A DNA stretch of 64,000 bases from positions 2,511,064 to 2,575,063 of the forward strand of contig CM063248.1 in assembly GCA_032158295.1 (NCBI GenBank), in the 5' to 3' direction. Source of the DNA: Pycnopodia helianthoides (Eukaryota; Echinodermata; Asteroidea; Forcipulatida; Asteriidae). Below are positions 24,478 to 36,443 of the stretch, in pieces. The notes beneath the pieces were generated by a model. The model did not search any database, was not told the DNA's origin, and saw only the letters and a program-made list of their open reading frames with translations. Within the stretch, counting starts at the first letter, position 1. Each line of letters opens with the position of its first letter. The translations under genes and the position numbers were made by a program.

Positions 24478-24990
24478 ATGAAGTATATGAGAACTCTAGA
24501 TTTTCACCAATTGCCCCCAATTAAAGGGGAGGCACCGAGTGTAATAACAAGGGTTGCTTGGACTGGGTGCATTGGACTTCCAACGAGCCTCGGGCGAAAA
24601 TTTAAACTGTTAGTGTTGGACCACGAATCAGGCGATAAGTGTGTCAAGGAACGCCCGGAGGCAGAGCCTAGGCATTTACTACTAAAGACCCATCTACTGC
24701 ATGGACCGATAACGTTAAAAACAATTCTAAGTTCGATTCGGGATTTCGTGGAACCTTTTGAAAGGCCTTTATACTCGCTACCGGTGTCCTATAAAGATCT
24801 GAGACAAAAAAGGAACAAAGAGAAGGGATTCTTCACAAATTTATGGAAGTCTCAGTCGTCAGTGGCCTGTTTTAAATCCTCCTACAGAAGACTTTTTCTT
24901 CTTAATCTACATGATAGCTTTCCTCAACCCGTTTCTTCTTGTTCTCATTGTATAAACTGCAACTGTTTAGACATCTCTATTATTGTTTAA
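24478..24990 (+). CDS. Unidentified 170-codon ORF
   Basis: This is the longest ORF in the window. An in-frame TAA lies just two codons before the ATG, so the 5' end is fixed if the ATG is used. The translation has a mixed composition, with a charged middle (around KDLRQKRNKEKGFF) and a Cys/His-containing C-terminus (SSCSHCINCNC). I recognise no domain. It lies inside intron 3, antisense to the receptor gene, and the sequence after it ends in a LINE-like (TTGAA)n tail. It may therefore be a retroelement remnant, an unknown nested gene, or chance. No splice sites or promoter single it out. Confidence 0.2.
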   Translation: MKYMRTLDFHQLPPIKGEAPSVITRVAWTGCIGLPTSLGRKFKLLVLDHESGDKCVKERPEAEPRHLLLKTHLLHGPITLKTILSSIRDFVEPFERPLYSLPVSYKDLRQKRNKEKGFFTNLWKSQSSVACFKSSYRRLFLLNLHDSFPQPVSSCSHCINCNCLDISIIV

Positions 24991-25272
24991 ACAATCTTGC
25001 TATTAGTTTTCCCCATGCAACCATACATGTCTGTCTAGTTCAATGTCTGTCTAGTACCTTGTCTCTTTGGCCGTGTGTCTTGTCCTATAGGGCTGATTTC
25101 TACAAGTTGCAACTGACTCAATCAGCCTCCATACTCCTCTTTCAACAATGCCGTTTAAATTGACTCCATTAATTAGGTATTTCACTTTATTTTTGATTCA
25201 TTACATTGTTTCCTCTGGTACTGGAAATCAATGTTTTCTTGAATTAAATTGAATTGAATTGAATTGGATGAT
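24991..25272 (+). mobile_element. Putative LINE 3' UTR and (TTGAA)n tail
   Basis: A T-rich segment ends with GGAAATCAATGTTTTCTTG and then AATTAAATTGAATTGAATTG, which has the form of a CR1/L2-like LINE tail. Assignment rests on the tail only. Confidence 0.4.
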
Positions 25273-25356
25273 GTCATAGTTCATGGACAACAAAAAGAAC
25301 GATAGCAGTTTCCAAACAGATGGATATTTAGAGATGGTCTTTTGCTTGTCACGTAA

Positions 25357-25545
25357 TAAACCACAAGGGAAACTGACTGAGTAAATTTTTAATAACTTAG
25401 AGTCGAACAAAGACAATCTGACTGGTCTTTTGTTTGCATGTGAATGTTAGACGGACTTGTGGTGGATGGTGCCTTACAAGTGGGAGACAATACTCAAAAC
25501 GGAACTACTTTCTAGTATAATTATTCCAACTTTGAGTGTGGGAAA
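25357..25545 (+). repeat. Interspersed repeat G, copy 2
   Basis: It shares AATAAACCACAAGGGAAACT and downstream blocks with 11981-12125, with many substitutions and small indels. Confidence 0.5.
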
Positions 25546-25572
25546 CACGATACTAAGATTTGCCTTGGACAC

Positions 25573-25927
25573 TTAAAGGAACATTACAGAATTGGTACGA
25601 AAAAAACTTTTCATGAAAATATACTTTTTGATCACAGATTTACATAAAACTTACACGGTCTAATGATGATGATAGTAGAAAACATCCCTTAAAATATTTC
25701 TGTCTAAAATGCCATATTTGAATAAACTAATTTTCCGATTTGTTGAATCTATATGATTTCATGCAAATGTGTAATCGGTTTTTCACTATTTTCTCGTGAC
25801 CCAGATGGCCGATCGATCTCAAACTTCTACAGGTTTGTCAGTTTATGTATATGGTGGATTACATAAAGTGCTTACACTGCCAGCAACTGTTTTGTTAGCA
25901 AAAAGCAATTCTGTAATGTTCCTTTAA
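25573..25927 (+). mobile_element. TTAA-bounded element, family B copy 3 (internal deletion)
   Basis: The ends are TTAAAGGAACATTACAGAAT and ATTCTGTAATGTTCCTTTAA. Relative to 2340 and 35135 it lacks the central block holding the CGCTCA...TGAGCG inverted repeat: CTAATTTTCCGATT runs straight into TGTTGAATCTATATG. Confidence 0.85.
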
Positions 25928-26922
25928 TATGAATTGCGAATGAGCTGTGGCAGTGACCCGGACGTGACACCGAAACCTTATTTCTTTAAGATTTAAAAAC
26001 TGTTGTCAACATTTAACAACTGCTTATAGTGAGAAGCAAATCAATAACATACTCAAAGTCCGCGCCATTTTTTTTATTTTTTTTTTTAACCGGTATAGCC
26101 TAACAACCTCGGGTTAACAGTCTTTTCTGGCTTGATGATGATCGATCAAGTTGGAGTGTGTCTCTTTAATTACCAAGAGGCCCGGAGATTACTTGCATGT
26201 CCATTTAGCGCGTCTCCCGAGTCCGGAGCATACGCCACAGACATTAAACATGTGGAAGAAACCCAACATGTTACTAAAGATATAAAAAAAAAACGCATGC
26301 CATCCCGGGGCGTGATTCGTTATAACACAGCCGAAGGACACACGCGCCAATAAACTATCCAAACACGGTAGTTCCCGTTCCGAAGACTATAGATAAATAC
26401 CTCCAAATAACGGTGCTGTTCACCAGGCTGCATAGGCCCTGCACTCTCGAGTGGCGAAAAAAACCCATAGCAAAAGAACGTATACACACGGAATTTTTAA
26501 TCATTACAGGACACCCGGACTAACGATGGAGCGGGATTTCTCTTACATGCTTTGACGTAATTTCAAGGGTTTTTACAGGGAAATGGTGTTTTCTCGAATG
26601 GCAGTGATTCGAGTTTGAGCGTGCATAGTCGGAGCTACTACCCCCGGGGGCCTGAATGTAACACTTTGGCGCTGGTACCGCTGTACAGCTTATTATCGTT
26701 AGTTGAGAAAGTACTTCACTGTAACGCGAGTAGCCACAAGTAGCTGCTTTGGTATTTAGTGAGAATCCTGTCCACGCGGGAAATTACGAGAGGTCTGGCA
26801 GCGACTCGAGAAATTGGCACCGGTGCAGATTACAAAATTAAACATTCTTAGCTTTAGCATCCTTCCACTGTCAGTGTTCCAACTGGGTCCGGAGTGATAG
26901 CAATGCAAACAAATCAACAACA
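25928..26922. other. Intronic stretch with nothing recognised
   Basis: I found neither a repeat copy nor a coding exon. An A/T run occurs at 26068-26090. Confidence 0.5.
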
Positions 26923-27180
26923 TCAAACTGCTTTATGAATGTAGGCTGTGCTAAGGTCTAACCCGTGAGATTGAATGTCATCCCTCCATCTTATTCCGTG
27001 CCTTCCTCTTCTCATGTTCCCCCCGTCCTTGGTTGCCACTCCATTAGTGTTGTTGTCCATCTGTTGTCTGCTCTTCGGGCAGTGTGTCCAGCCGACCTCC
27101 AATTTAGCCTGTTCAATGTTCCTTATGATGTATGTAACTCCTGTTTTGATATGTCTGTACATTGTGACCCGGTCTCTGAT
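26923..27180 (-). mobile_element. Decayed LINE ORF2 C-terminus
   Basis: On the minus strand one frame reads AGHTARRADNRWTTTLMEWQ and, after a frameshift, RRGRHGIRWRDDIQSHGLD. This matches the C-terminal region typical of RTE/I-like LINE ORF2 proteins (a GH..R..D.RW segment, then RRGRP..RW.DDI). At least one frameshift breaks it. Possible 5' continuation to about 27520 is basic and Lys-rich but not clearly recognisable. Confidence 0.7.
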
Positions 27181-28018
27181 TGAGATATATAAAGCATTTG
27201 TCTTTCTGTGTATACTTCCTCTGTTGCTTTTCTCTCAGGCTGTTTTGTTTTGGGACCGTGTCAATCTCGATAGAAGTTGGAGCATTTCACTTCTGTCTTC
27301 ACTGAAATTAAACCTTTTCTCAGTCGTATTCGTATCTTTGTGTAACTTCTTTTGTATGGTTTCCTTTGGCCCTCTGTCTCCAGAACACTCTTGATTTGAT
27401 AACCTTTTTTCTTCATCTGTTTCTTCAGTATATCTTTTTCTTTCTGCTCGTCTTGACTGCCTATATATGCTATTTCTTCGTGTGAGGACCGGATGGTGAA
27501 GATTGTATTATTGAATATGACCATTATCTTATGAACAATAAATACTCCCTCGCAGGTTTTTTCCTAGAATTTTGCCCCAGATAAACAAGACGCCAGACAC
27601 AGTTTCGCACACGTTTCGTGCCACTAAAGTCATATAGTTGTGCATCCGTGTAAACTTTTCTGCTCCAAAACGCCCGCCCTCCGTGCCAGGCACTCGTACT
27701 AATAAGAGCGCACCTGTGGGGGCCAATGTAAATTGGCCGTCTGAATGCTGTGACACGCACTCGTCATCAAAACAAATTTACACCTCACAGCTAAATGCAT
27801 GTGGTCTTTCACCAAAAATAACAATCTTGCCTGTTGATTGGAAAAGTTTCCCTGCGAGAATGGATGAAGCATCTCCATGCAAAGTTCAAAGGAAAGTAAA
27901 TCAATTTTTGTGTAGTTTTTTTTTTAAAAGAGTCCATGTCGTTCGATTCAATTGACATTATTAATCCGCGACCTGTTACATGCATTGCATGACTTATGGG
28001 CCAGTGTTTCGTACGGAA

Positions 28019-28390
28019 CTATTTTCTCTGGAGGATTGGTACTGGTATGAACTTTATAATCACAGAGATTTTCAGACTGAAAATAATATTCTTTTTATCT
28101 TTCAAGGGTGCGCACAACACAGGATGGTAAACAAAATGTTCACAGATTTGCACTTTTATTTAGATGGTCACTCTGGGAAACGCTTTATAGTTTTTGAGAA
28201 ACGAGTTACTACACTTTATCAGGCGAGTCCAAACCGGTGAAAATATATATGAAATATTGTTAAGTTTTTCACTATTTTCTCGTGATGACCGATTGAGCAG
28301 ATGACCGATTGAGCTTAAACTTTCACGGGCTTGTTATTTAATTTATATGTTGGGACACAGAGAGTGCAGACACTGGTCTTTGACAACTTT
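28019..28390 (+). mobile_element. Family A-related element, ends degraded
   Basis: It contains GGAGGATTGGTACTGGTATG (as at 8700), GTTTTTGAGAAACGAGTTAC and the shared 3' module TTTTCTCGTGATGACCGATT, with a small internal duplication of GATGACCGATTGAGC. Neither TTAA boundary is preserved. Confidence 0.6.
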
Positions 28391-29136
28391 CAATTGTGTT
28401 CGTGTGCTTTACGATGCATGTAACTCATACATGGTAATTAGAAGACAACGAAAAGAGTGTCAAACGAATTCGAGAGACTGCGATCAACTTTGGATTACAA
28501 AAAAAACATTTTGTATTTTTTTATATTATAATAAGACAAAAAACACCGAGGTGCCTTGGTGTTATTAACTATGGTGACAGAGAGGGCGTAAATGCCACAC
28601 CTTGTTCTGCCTTGCTAACTCGCTGTCTAGACAAGGTGTACGTGTTTGATGAGACGGTGCATGATGTAAACCTATAGTGGAGCACACTGTGCTGTAAATT
28701 CTGTCGTCTCACAGACAGAGGGACATCGGGGCACCTGGAGTCGTCTCATTGCACTGCCCGTCTCGCTTCACTGTTCTACAGCTTAACTTGTCTCACCCCC
28801 TTATTAGGTAATCCATGACCCGTCGGTTATGACGTCAATCCCGCATGCGCACTTGATTTTGTTTTGATTGATCAAAGGTCAAATTGAACGCCGTGTAGCG
28901 CTGTGTAATCCTATTAACTGGACGTCTTTCATCTCCAGTAAGCTAAAATCACTGTCTTAAACTCGTCCAAAGAGGACCCATCAAAAAACCTCTATGCTAT
29001 TAATTTTGTGATCAGTCATTGAATGGTGTAGTCTAGATAATTTACTAATGCCTAAAAAATGAGATAATATAGTTTTGTGTATATCAACTAATAAACCCTC
29101 GGACAAAGATATTGACAAAATAAGACGACCACCAGA

Positions 29137-29215
29137 TAGCTAGATGGCTCAGTTGATCGAGCGCCGGCACGTTAATCCAGGGATCGCAGGCTCAAGTCCC
29201 TTTCTAGTAAATTTG
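29137..29215 (+). mobile_element. tRNA-like SINE head
   Basis: A perfect D-arm pairing GCTC/GAGC (29147-29150 and 29159-29162) sits in an A-box-like TGGCTCAGTTGATCGAGC, with a B-box GGCTCAAGTCC at 29189-29199. CTAGA/TCTAG can pair as outer stem and GTTAA lies in the anticodon-loop position, reminiscent of tRNA-Asn. The stems are too poor for a functional tRNA. The SINE body downstream was not recognised. Confidence 0.5.
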
Positions 29216-30240
29216 TCTTTGTCTAACCTAAGCTAATTTTGTATCACTTCTTGAGTGTTTTTTGAGAATATGACATATAGTGTGCGGACCTACGTGCGGC
29301 AGATCATTGTCTTATTCCCTCTGTGCAATAACAATAAAAAACTAATGATACCCAAAGGTACCAGACTATTTTTCCTTGCAGCCTCGATATGGCTTCATAT
29401 TGATTGGATGGGGAGCTTGCGACTGATACAAATCTTCACATCTTTAACATCTGAGTTATAATTTGTTAATGTCTGGTACCTAGTCTCCAGTCGGTGGTAA
29501 AGAGTACCCACAGTAATATGCGAGGTCGAGAAAAAATCCCGACCTTTAGAAAGTTCCATTACATTAGTCAGCGATAGGCTCTTACGGTGTCCCGGAAGTG
29601 CCATCCGACTTGTCCAGATCCTAATGAGACAACGATCTCCGGGGTGATGGCATCAATCAGGCAAATGTATCCGCGTGTCGAGATAAATTCACGAATCAAT
29701 TCAACTAATTAATTCAATTCAATTGATGAATCAACTGAATACAATGACTGAAACTAAAATAAACACGTGAACAGTATCAATCAATTATTGGAATAGAATC
29801 AAACAACAAATGTTTCAATTCCTAAATCACATTTATAACTGTTAAGTCTGATGCATTGTTTATAAACATTGAGAGTTATTTTGGTGAACTGTTTTTTTTT
29901 TTCTCAACAAATTAAGGTAATAACTCATTATGCAATTTTGATACACCAACGGTCGGCACTGAATGTTTACCCACTGTAGAAGTTAGTACATCGCGGCAAA
30001 ACAAAAGTTTAGTAAACCATCTGAGGTTATCCTTTCTCAATACAGTCTTCTCAAAACACACAAATAATGTTAAATCCCAACACATATTCCATTCAATTCA
30101 ATGTGACCGTTGTACTTGACCACTTTCTCAAACTCAGATACGAACGTCGCGCAGAGCCGTAGGTGACGATTGATAATGTTGTCTCAATTAATGTTATCCG
30201 CACAGCGTGGACCGAAGTTGTAGATCAAGTCCACATTTTG

Positions 30241-30572
30241 CGAATGGGATTACAGATAGGGTTCGTACAGGAATTACACCTTGGGCCTGTACCGGGAGTG
30301 CGAATAAGTGAAGGAGGGCACCAGAGCGTCAATGTTGCTCTTCTAAACATTCTTTGAAAACATGCCCCCATGTTGTTATTGGATGGGAATCCATGAATCG
30401 ATCCACGCATGGAGTTCAGTCCGTCATGCGTGGAGGTAGTTCTTTACCTTCGTGGCCCCTACGAGTGGGATTACAACCCGGGCTCGTAAGAGATTACAAC
30501 TTGGGCCCCAGCGGGGGGTGTGAAGAGGTGGATGAAGCACCACTGCGCCAATTTTAGACGTCTGAACATTCT
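30241..30572. repeat. Diverged tandem duplication, 221-bp offset
   Basis: The block GGGATTACAGATAGGG...TAAACATTCTT (30241-30354) recurs with many substitutions at 30462-30572, as GGGATTACAACCCGGG...TGAACATTCTT. Between them TCCACGCATG and CATGCGTGGA form a perfect 10-bp inverted repeat (about 30400-30433). Confidence 0.6.
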
Positions 30573-31149
30573 TATTAAAAAGAGGTCTCCGTGTAATGCA
30601 TGTACATGCCCATGTAATTTTCCGACACAATCCTTTGACAATTCACGATCACACTTTTTCTGACTTCACCCCCAGTTTTCCCCATGGTGTCTGGCTGCGT
30701 TAGGAAACTCGATCACGTATACGGGGTCTTCTGTTTTAAAGGTGGGATCGATGGAGTTTGGTCTTTTGAATAAATTGACGTTTACTCACGACGTAATCGG
30801 CTTTGCCGCTCAGGTTAAGGTTACCAAACGCAAGGTGGCGCGGGAAGTAGTCGGTGCCCCTTTTGGTATAGTTGGAATCAATACGTATAAATCGATACCA
30901 CACACAGGGAACATTACCAAATTATGGTGTTAGATGTTAATGCTTTAACGTCGTAAAAAGAGATGATGTCACTGTATTTATGTTTGCTAGTATTCAAGAG
31001 CGTCTTTTTTGAAGGCGACAAAAGCTGCCCAATAAAGTTATTTCAGCGCCAAAACCGACCCCCCCCCCCCATCGTCCCCGCCCCTCGAGAGGAATCTTAC
31101 TGTCGGTTCATGGCGTACTAGTTCTTCTCCTCTGTGTTACTTGACTCAT

Positions 31150-31558
31150 TTAAAGGAACATTACAGAATTGGTAAGAAAACAACTTGTAAAATATACTTT
31201 TAGATCACAGATTTACATAAAACTTACACGGTCTAATGGTGATGATTGTAGAAAACATCCCTTGAAATATTGCTGTCTGAAATGCCATATTTGATGAGAA
31301 ATGAATAAACTAATTTTCCGATTGGAGTTTATCGCTCAGTGACTGTGAGCGTTTATTCATTTGTTGAATGTGGTTGAATCTATATGATTTCATGCAAATA
31401 TGTAATCGGTTTTTCACTATTTTCTCGTGACCCAGATGGCCGATCGATCTCAAACTTCTACAGGTTTGTCAGTTTATGTACATGGTGGATTACATAAAGT
31501 GCTTACACTGCCAGCAACTGTTTTGTTAGCAAAAACCAGTTATGTAATGTTCCTTTAA
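31150..31558 (+). mobile_element. TTAA-bounded element, family B copy 4
   Basis: Its ends are TTAAAGGAACATTACAGAAT and TATGTAATGTTCCTTTAA. The central arms CGCTCA and TGAGCG are separated by a short spacer rather than one base. It shares its final TTAA (31555-31558) with the C element that follows. Confidence 0.85.
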
Positions 31559-32002
31559 AGGTAGGGTCGTACTTCTTTGGCAAATACTCCAAAAGTTAAT
31601 GACCATAAAAACTTACTCTGTGAGAAGCACAGCCGCTGTTTATGGTATAAACAATTTTAAGAAAGGATTCCCTTCGAAGAAGTACGGTTTGATAGTTTTT
31701 CACCCAAAAACATTTGAATCTGAGAAACGATTTAAGCATGAATCGCTCCTCAGATTTCTAAGGGCTGGTGTCCGTTTGCAAATGCTGCGGCCAGAGATGC
31801 GGTTGGTGCCCGCTTTCACCTCGCTAAACGTGGATGGATTCAAAGTTCGTGTGAAAATACCGTGACAGTTTGTTGCTGTTTAATCAGCAAGTAGACAATG
31901 TATTCAGCTGAAACTTTCACTTGTGACTTTTATTGTATCTTTCTTAACAACTTTGCCTCTTATTATTACGTTGACAAAAACTAATCTATAGCCCAACCTT
32001 AA
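31555..32002 (+). mobile_element. TTAA-bounded element, family C copy 2
   Basis: It begins TTAAAGGTAGGGTCGTAC and ends CTATAGCCCAACCTTAA. It shares AATGCTGCGGCCAGAGATGC and AACGTGGATGGATTCAAAG-type blocks with 18158 and, inverted, with 46850. Confidence 0.8.
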
Positions 32003-33544
32003 TAGTTTACAAAAGTTTTTGATTATTTCGAATATGGCAATTTTTTATCATACTATCGTTGTGTTTTGAATTGTAAACGATAGCGACTACGCGGATTGTG
32101 TTGAATGGAACTTCACGGTTGTCCCTATTTCAAGTTTAAAAGGTTTTCCAGGTATAAAAGCCTATAGGATCAATTAACTTTAACCGTTTCTGACGGCACG
32201 ATCGAGAGTTTATGGAGAGGGAATCACTGGTACGCTCAAGTTATTACAGAGGTTTACGCCTAACAAGGTATACATGATGTACTTGGTCTGCCCGTGGCCA
32301 CCTGAGATAAACTTGGAGATCGCAGTGTCCATTGTGAAATCAATGACCAGAAATAGCTCAGCAGTATATAGTGCCACGTGCACTTCAGCGAATGCTCCAC
32401 TCACAAAAGGCAAACACCCTAAGTATTAAGACGTTTCACTGAGGTTTTTAACAAAGGGACACACGCATTCTCAGTATCAAATGTGGGGGAAAACAGTGTG
32501 TCTCAATCTCAAAAGCTGATGACCGGCCATCAGTTGAATGCTGCCCTCAGCGTTCAGAGCAATCTCGTCATTACGATGATTTAATCAAAATGGTTATTCA
32601 CTCTTCCGAAATCGTATCCAAAGTGAATAATACATGAATACATAATTGCCCGTGCTTTGATGTTCATTCTATATTTGTATCGCCGCTAACAGTTTTTATA
32701 TCAAACGATTTTCATATAAACACACACAAGTCCGCACTCCACCCTGAAGGCCGGTGGTGGGGGGGGGGGGGGGCTTGGCCGGTACTTCAGCCGGGGTGAC
32801 AATCCACTTGTGAAGTGCTTACTAGGCAGTTTCGACGTGGATGCCTACCCCGAGAACCAGACATTTTATTGCCTGTTTGCCGAAGCTTACCGTGCAGAGA
32901 TGTCTATTGAAGCCAAAATTGTAATGACGTGTTAAACTTGCTCGGAGCAAAACTGATGAATATCGCGCATAAATAAATTTTATAATGGAATGGCAATCTA
33001 GACACAGCAGCATCCCCCCTACCTTATCGTGACCCCCCCCATCCCCCCCTCCACCCTTCAACTGAGCGTTGAAGTCAGCACTTTTGGGGGGTGGGAATTG
33101 TCGCCGATCTTTATTCGGCGCAAATAAAATATTTTTCCCAGTTTGTAATTGCAATTAAATTTCACTACAGCCTTAAGAGTCGAATGTGTTTTAAGGCGAG
33201 CAATGTCAGGTCACCTTACTAAACTTTTTTGAGGTAAATACCCTTTTTAACCCTTTCTTCGTGCATTTGGTCGGATTTTGCTTGTTTTTTTTTTGTTTTT
33301 TTTTACACGAACGGTGCCATAATTCCACACAACTCTCCACAGAATTTGCATCAACACTAAAAGCAGTTGCAATATATTTTATGTTGTTATTAATTTCAAA
33401 TATTTGAATTCGTATAGGTGAATGAGCTTGATATTCTTTGTATTTGTTTTTCTTCAATTCCTTGATAATTATTCGCATTAATAGTGATTGATTTCAAAGT
33501 GAGGCTGCCACGTAGACATCCCACCGATGTATCTAACACGCTGC
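32003..33544. other. Intronic stretch with nothing recognised
   Basis: It contains a poly-G run (32756-32774) and C-rich runs at 33029-33055. The ORF at 32210-32413 (minus) has a plausible-looking composition but no family resemblance. Confidence 0.5.
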
Positions 33545-33830
33545 ATACGGACCATGTGACCTGTGACATCACATGTTTACAATAGAGCCATAGGGCCTGG
33601 ACTTCCTGCAGCCACGATTTGTCCACAGCCCTTCGGTACAAACACAAAAAATCGTACATACTGTACGATTTTTATCAAATTGTTATATGAAGAAAAAGGG
33701 CTCATCTTAAAAATTGTCCCGCTGTTACCTTTGTAACTTGAATTTATATGGAGATTGTGAAGCAAGGTGTAACAATTTTTCCATGTGACCAACGTAGTAC
33801 CTTGCCTGCCAGAAAGGTCCGGGAGTGTAC
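33545..33830 (-). repeat. Interspersed repeat F, copy 1
   Basis: Read on the minus strand it contains TGGCAGGCAAGGTACTAC, GGCTGTGGACAAATCGTG and TAAACATGTGATGTCAC in that order, the same order as the plus-strand copy at 52165-52565. It has a single copy of the segment that is amplified four-fold there. A 12-bp stem AAAAATCGTACA with a 3-base loop (33647-33673) lies inside. Confidence 0.7.
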
Positions 33831-34823
33831 AAACAACGGTTACATAATACCAGTGGAAATTACCAATAGTCCAGTAGTTGGCAATCGCCTTTATAAAGAA
33901 CTTGATGAAACTTTTGCATTTGAATCACCCACAAAGTTTTAAAACCTGTAAGCGAGGTTGTTCCTACAGAGAGACAAAACTAGTATGGTTACCTAATAAT
34001 GAGGTTGTCGGAAAGTCATTGGAGCGGACTCGATGCTTGAAATAACACCCAACGCACCTTCACCACGATATGCCCCGCAGAAGCTTGGTACTAATGTCAA
34101 GCGCATGATTCAGGTCTGTGGGACATGATTTCGAACAATTATTTGGGCCTACAAATTCATGTCAAACACTAATCCGATTAATTCAACGTACAGGGGGTGT
34201 CATGCTTCTTTTACATAATTTTATACTGTCAGGTTTTGAATAGACTTTTGCACATGACGTCATTTGAGTAGGGCGCCCTCGGCTAGAGGACAAAAGAATA
34301 TTGCTTTTTGGCCAATCCTGCGCGCCGCGCGTACATGTGCTTTTTCCATTGTTTCATCATCAATTTACCTCTAAGATGGCAGCGTAATGACAAACGTATA
34401 AGGTCCGTTTGTTGTGTTTGTTTTTTTAATAACTTGCAAGAGTACAATCAGAATACAAATCTGAAAACCAGGACGGGGATGATAACTATGTAGAAACTCA
34501 ATGACAATTTAAGTTACAAACATCTGAAAAGAGATATGGCTATACAACAAATAAACAATTTAAATTTAAAAAACAGACGGTAAAACACATGTTCGAATGA
34601 GTGACATTCTCCAGCACCAAGATAGTTCTTTGCGGTAATCGCTAAATTAACTGTCTGATATAAATGGACGGCACTTTTCACAAACTAACTTTCGCTCACA
34701 AGAGGGGGGGGGGGAGGGTGTTGGGAAAGGGTTAAATACTTTTCTCGCATTAAAAAAGAGTGGTCACATTTCCTTAACTTTCCTCTCCAACAAACAAAGA
34801 AAATTCAAAAAAAGCTTACTTAC

Positions 34824-34891
34824 CATGTTGACTTCAGATATACTGTTGATAGATATCACCTCTATCTCTATACCAATGTTGATGGAGGGAC
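34824..34891 (-). CDS. GABA-A receptor beta-like subunit, exon 3
   Basis: This 68-bp exon is found between the acceptor TTAATGTAG and the donor ATG|GTAAGTAAG. It opens with GT, completing the glycine codon split at the end of exon 2, and encodes residues 67-88, PSINIGIEIEVISINSISEV then NM, aligning with the vertebrate beta segment of form GPPV.VGM.I.IAS.D.VSEVNM. It closes in phase 0, as exon 4 requires. Vertebrate GABRB exon 3 is the same length. It forms the start of the beta-sandwich of the extracellular domain. It is too short to appear as a long ORF and was found by searching for the conserved SEVNM end. Confidence 0.95.
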
Positions 34892-35134
34892 CTACATTAA
34901 AAACATTGACACAAAGATTGATTTTAACTTCGGATAAGTTCACCCTTTTTTCTTTTCTTTTTTTTTCTCTCAGAATTTCTTTGAATTAGGTTGACTTTAA
35001 GTGGATGTCTATTTTTTTCCCTGTGTGTGCATTATGTTAAGATGCAGAGAAATTGAAATTGAACGTTGTTTGAGATGTTCAGTAAATGCTTTTCACTTTT
35101 TTCCTGATTTTAAATACAAAGAGCTTTTTCTCTT

Positions 35135-35527
35135 TTAAAGGAACATTACAGAATTGGTAAGAAAAAAACTTGTAAAATATACTTTTGATCACAGATTTAC
35201 ATAAAACTTACACAGTCTAATGATGATGATAGCAGAAAACATCCCTTGAAATATTTCTTTCTGAAATACCATATTTGATGAGAAATGAATAAACTAATTT
35301 TCTGATTTGAGTTTATCGCTCTGTGAGCGTTTTATTCATTTGTTGAATCTATATGATTTTATGCAAATGTGTAATTGGTTTTTCGCTATTTTCTCGTGAC
35401 CCAGATGGCCGATTGATCTCAAACTTCTACAGGTTTGTCAGTTTATGTATATGGTGGATTACATAAAGTGCTTACACTGCCAACAACTGTTTTGTTCGCA
35501 AAAACCAATTCTGTAATGTTCCTTTAA
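35135..35527 (+). mobile_element. TTAA-bounded element, family B copy 5
   Basis: The termini TTAAAGGAACATTACAGAAT and ATTCTGTAATGTTCCTTTAA are perfect inverted repeats over 20 bp. The internal sequence is colinear with 2340-2737. It looks like one of the least diverged copies. Confidence 0.88.
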
Positions 35528-35683
35528 CTGTTTTCTTCTCTTGTATCAATAAAGATAAAGTAATGTGTGTGCTTTTTTGTGGGGTGTTTTTTTTTGGGGG
35601 GGGGGCGGGCATGCATTTTTTAAGTTGATTTATTACGTGCATTATTATTTTAATTTGTTTGTGCATTTTAAAAATATTATCGG

Positions 35684-36223
35684 GGCCCATTCCCATGGCA
35701 CTGCTTAACAGCTTCCTTCTTAACAAAAAATAACATCTATCAAAACTTTCTTGCAAAAAATTAGTTAGTGGCCTGACGTTTTTGCATTTATACTACAGGT
35801 CCTTTTGGTTGGTAAGCAGTTTGCAACAGCTAATTCTAATTTCTCAAAACTTTCTTCTGAGCAAAAATGAGCAGGATGCCACTCACAGTTGGTATAATGT
35901 GACATGGTGTTTTGACTGGTAACCTTACTCTTTTAAGCATAAATTTGTCTATACTTAATCATTGCCTTTTTGTGCTTAAATGAAATTGGGCACTGCTTGC
36001 TATTTCCAATGGTTTTGTACCTCTATGTGGCCCGTTGCCATAGAGCTGCTTAAACACAAACAGAAAACTAAGCACAAATCTATTATGCTTACCAGAACAA
36101 TGTTACAAGCCAAAATACCATGTCCCATGTAGCTGCTGTGTCTAGTTTCCGCAGCTTACTTTTGCTCAGCAAAAAAAACCTGTTAAGCACTATTGTCTGC
36201 TTAAGCAGATCTATTTAAATGGG
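35684..36223. mobile_element. MITE with TGCTTAAGCAG-type arms
   Basis: A unit at 36029-36223 has imperfect inverted ends, GGCCCGTTGCCATAGAGCTG and the complement of ATCTATTTAAATGGG, with GCTTAA next to each. A related left end, GGCCCATTCCCATGGCACTG, lies at 35684. This suggests two nested or tandem copies. Confidence 0.55.
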
Positions 36224-36443
36224 TACAGTGCTCAGTCCATTTGTGTTTTAGTAAATGTATGTTTTTCTTTGAAGTGTTTATTTTCAATTTCCGTGTGTTT
36301 GCATCATGACGATACATTTTTTTAAATTTAATTTGGAAGAAGTGACAAAAAAAATTGTCATGCCACTATTCCTCAACAACAACAAAAACCACTTTAAATT
36401 TGCGTCTTCATAAGATAATGTTTTTTCTTTCTGATACAGTACA

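Larger units (their letters stand above)
681..34823 (-). other. Intron 3 of the GABA-A receptor-like gene (34,143 bp)
   Basis: This intron runs from the donor GTAAGTAAG after exon 3 to the acceptor CTTACAG before exon 4. It holds at least twenty interspersed elements, several tandem repeats and no other gene that I recognise. Vertebrate beta-subunit genes also have a very large intron at this position, so its size may be an old feature of the locus. Confidence 0.9.

Noticed and set aside
29137..29215. Functional tRNA-Asn gene
   Set aside because: The D-arm and promoter boxes are good but the anticodon, T and acceptor stems pair poorly.
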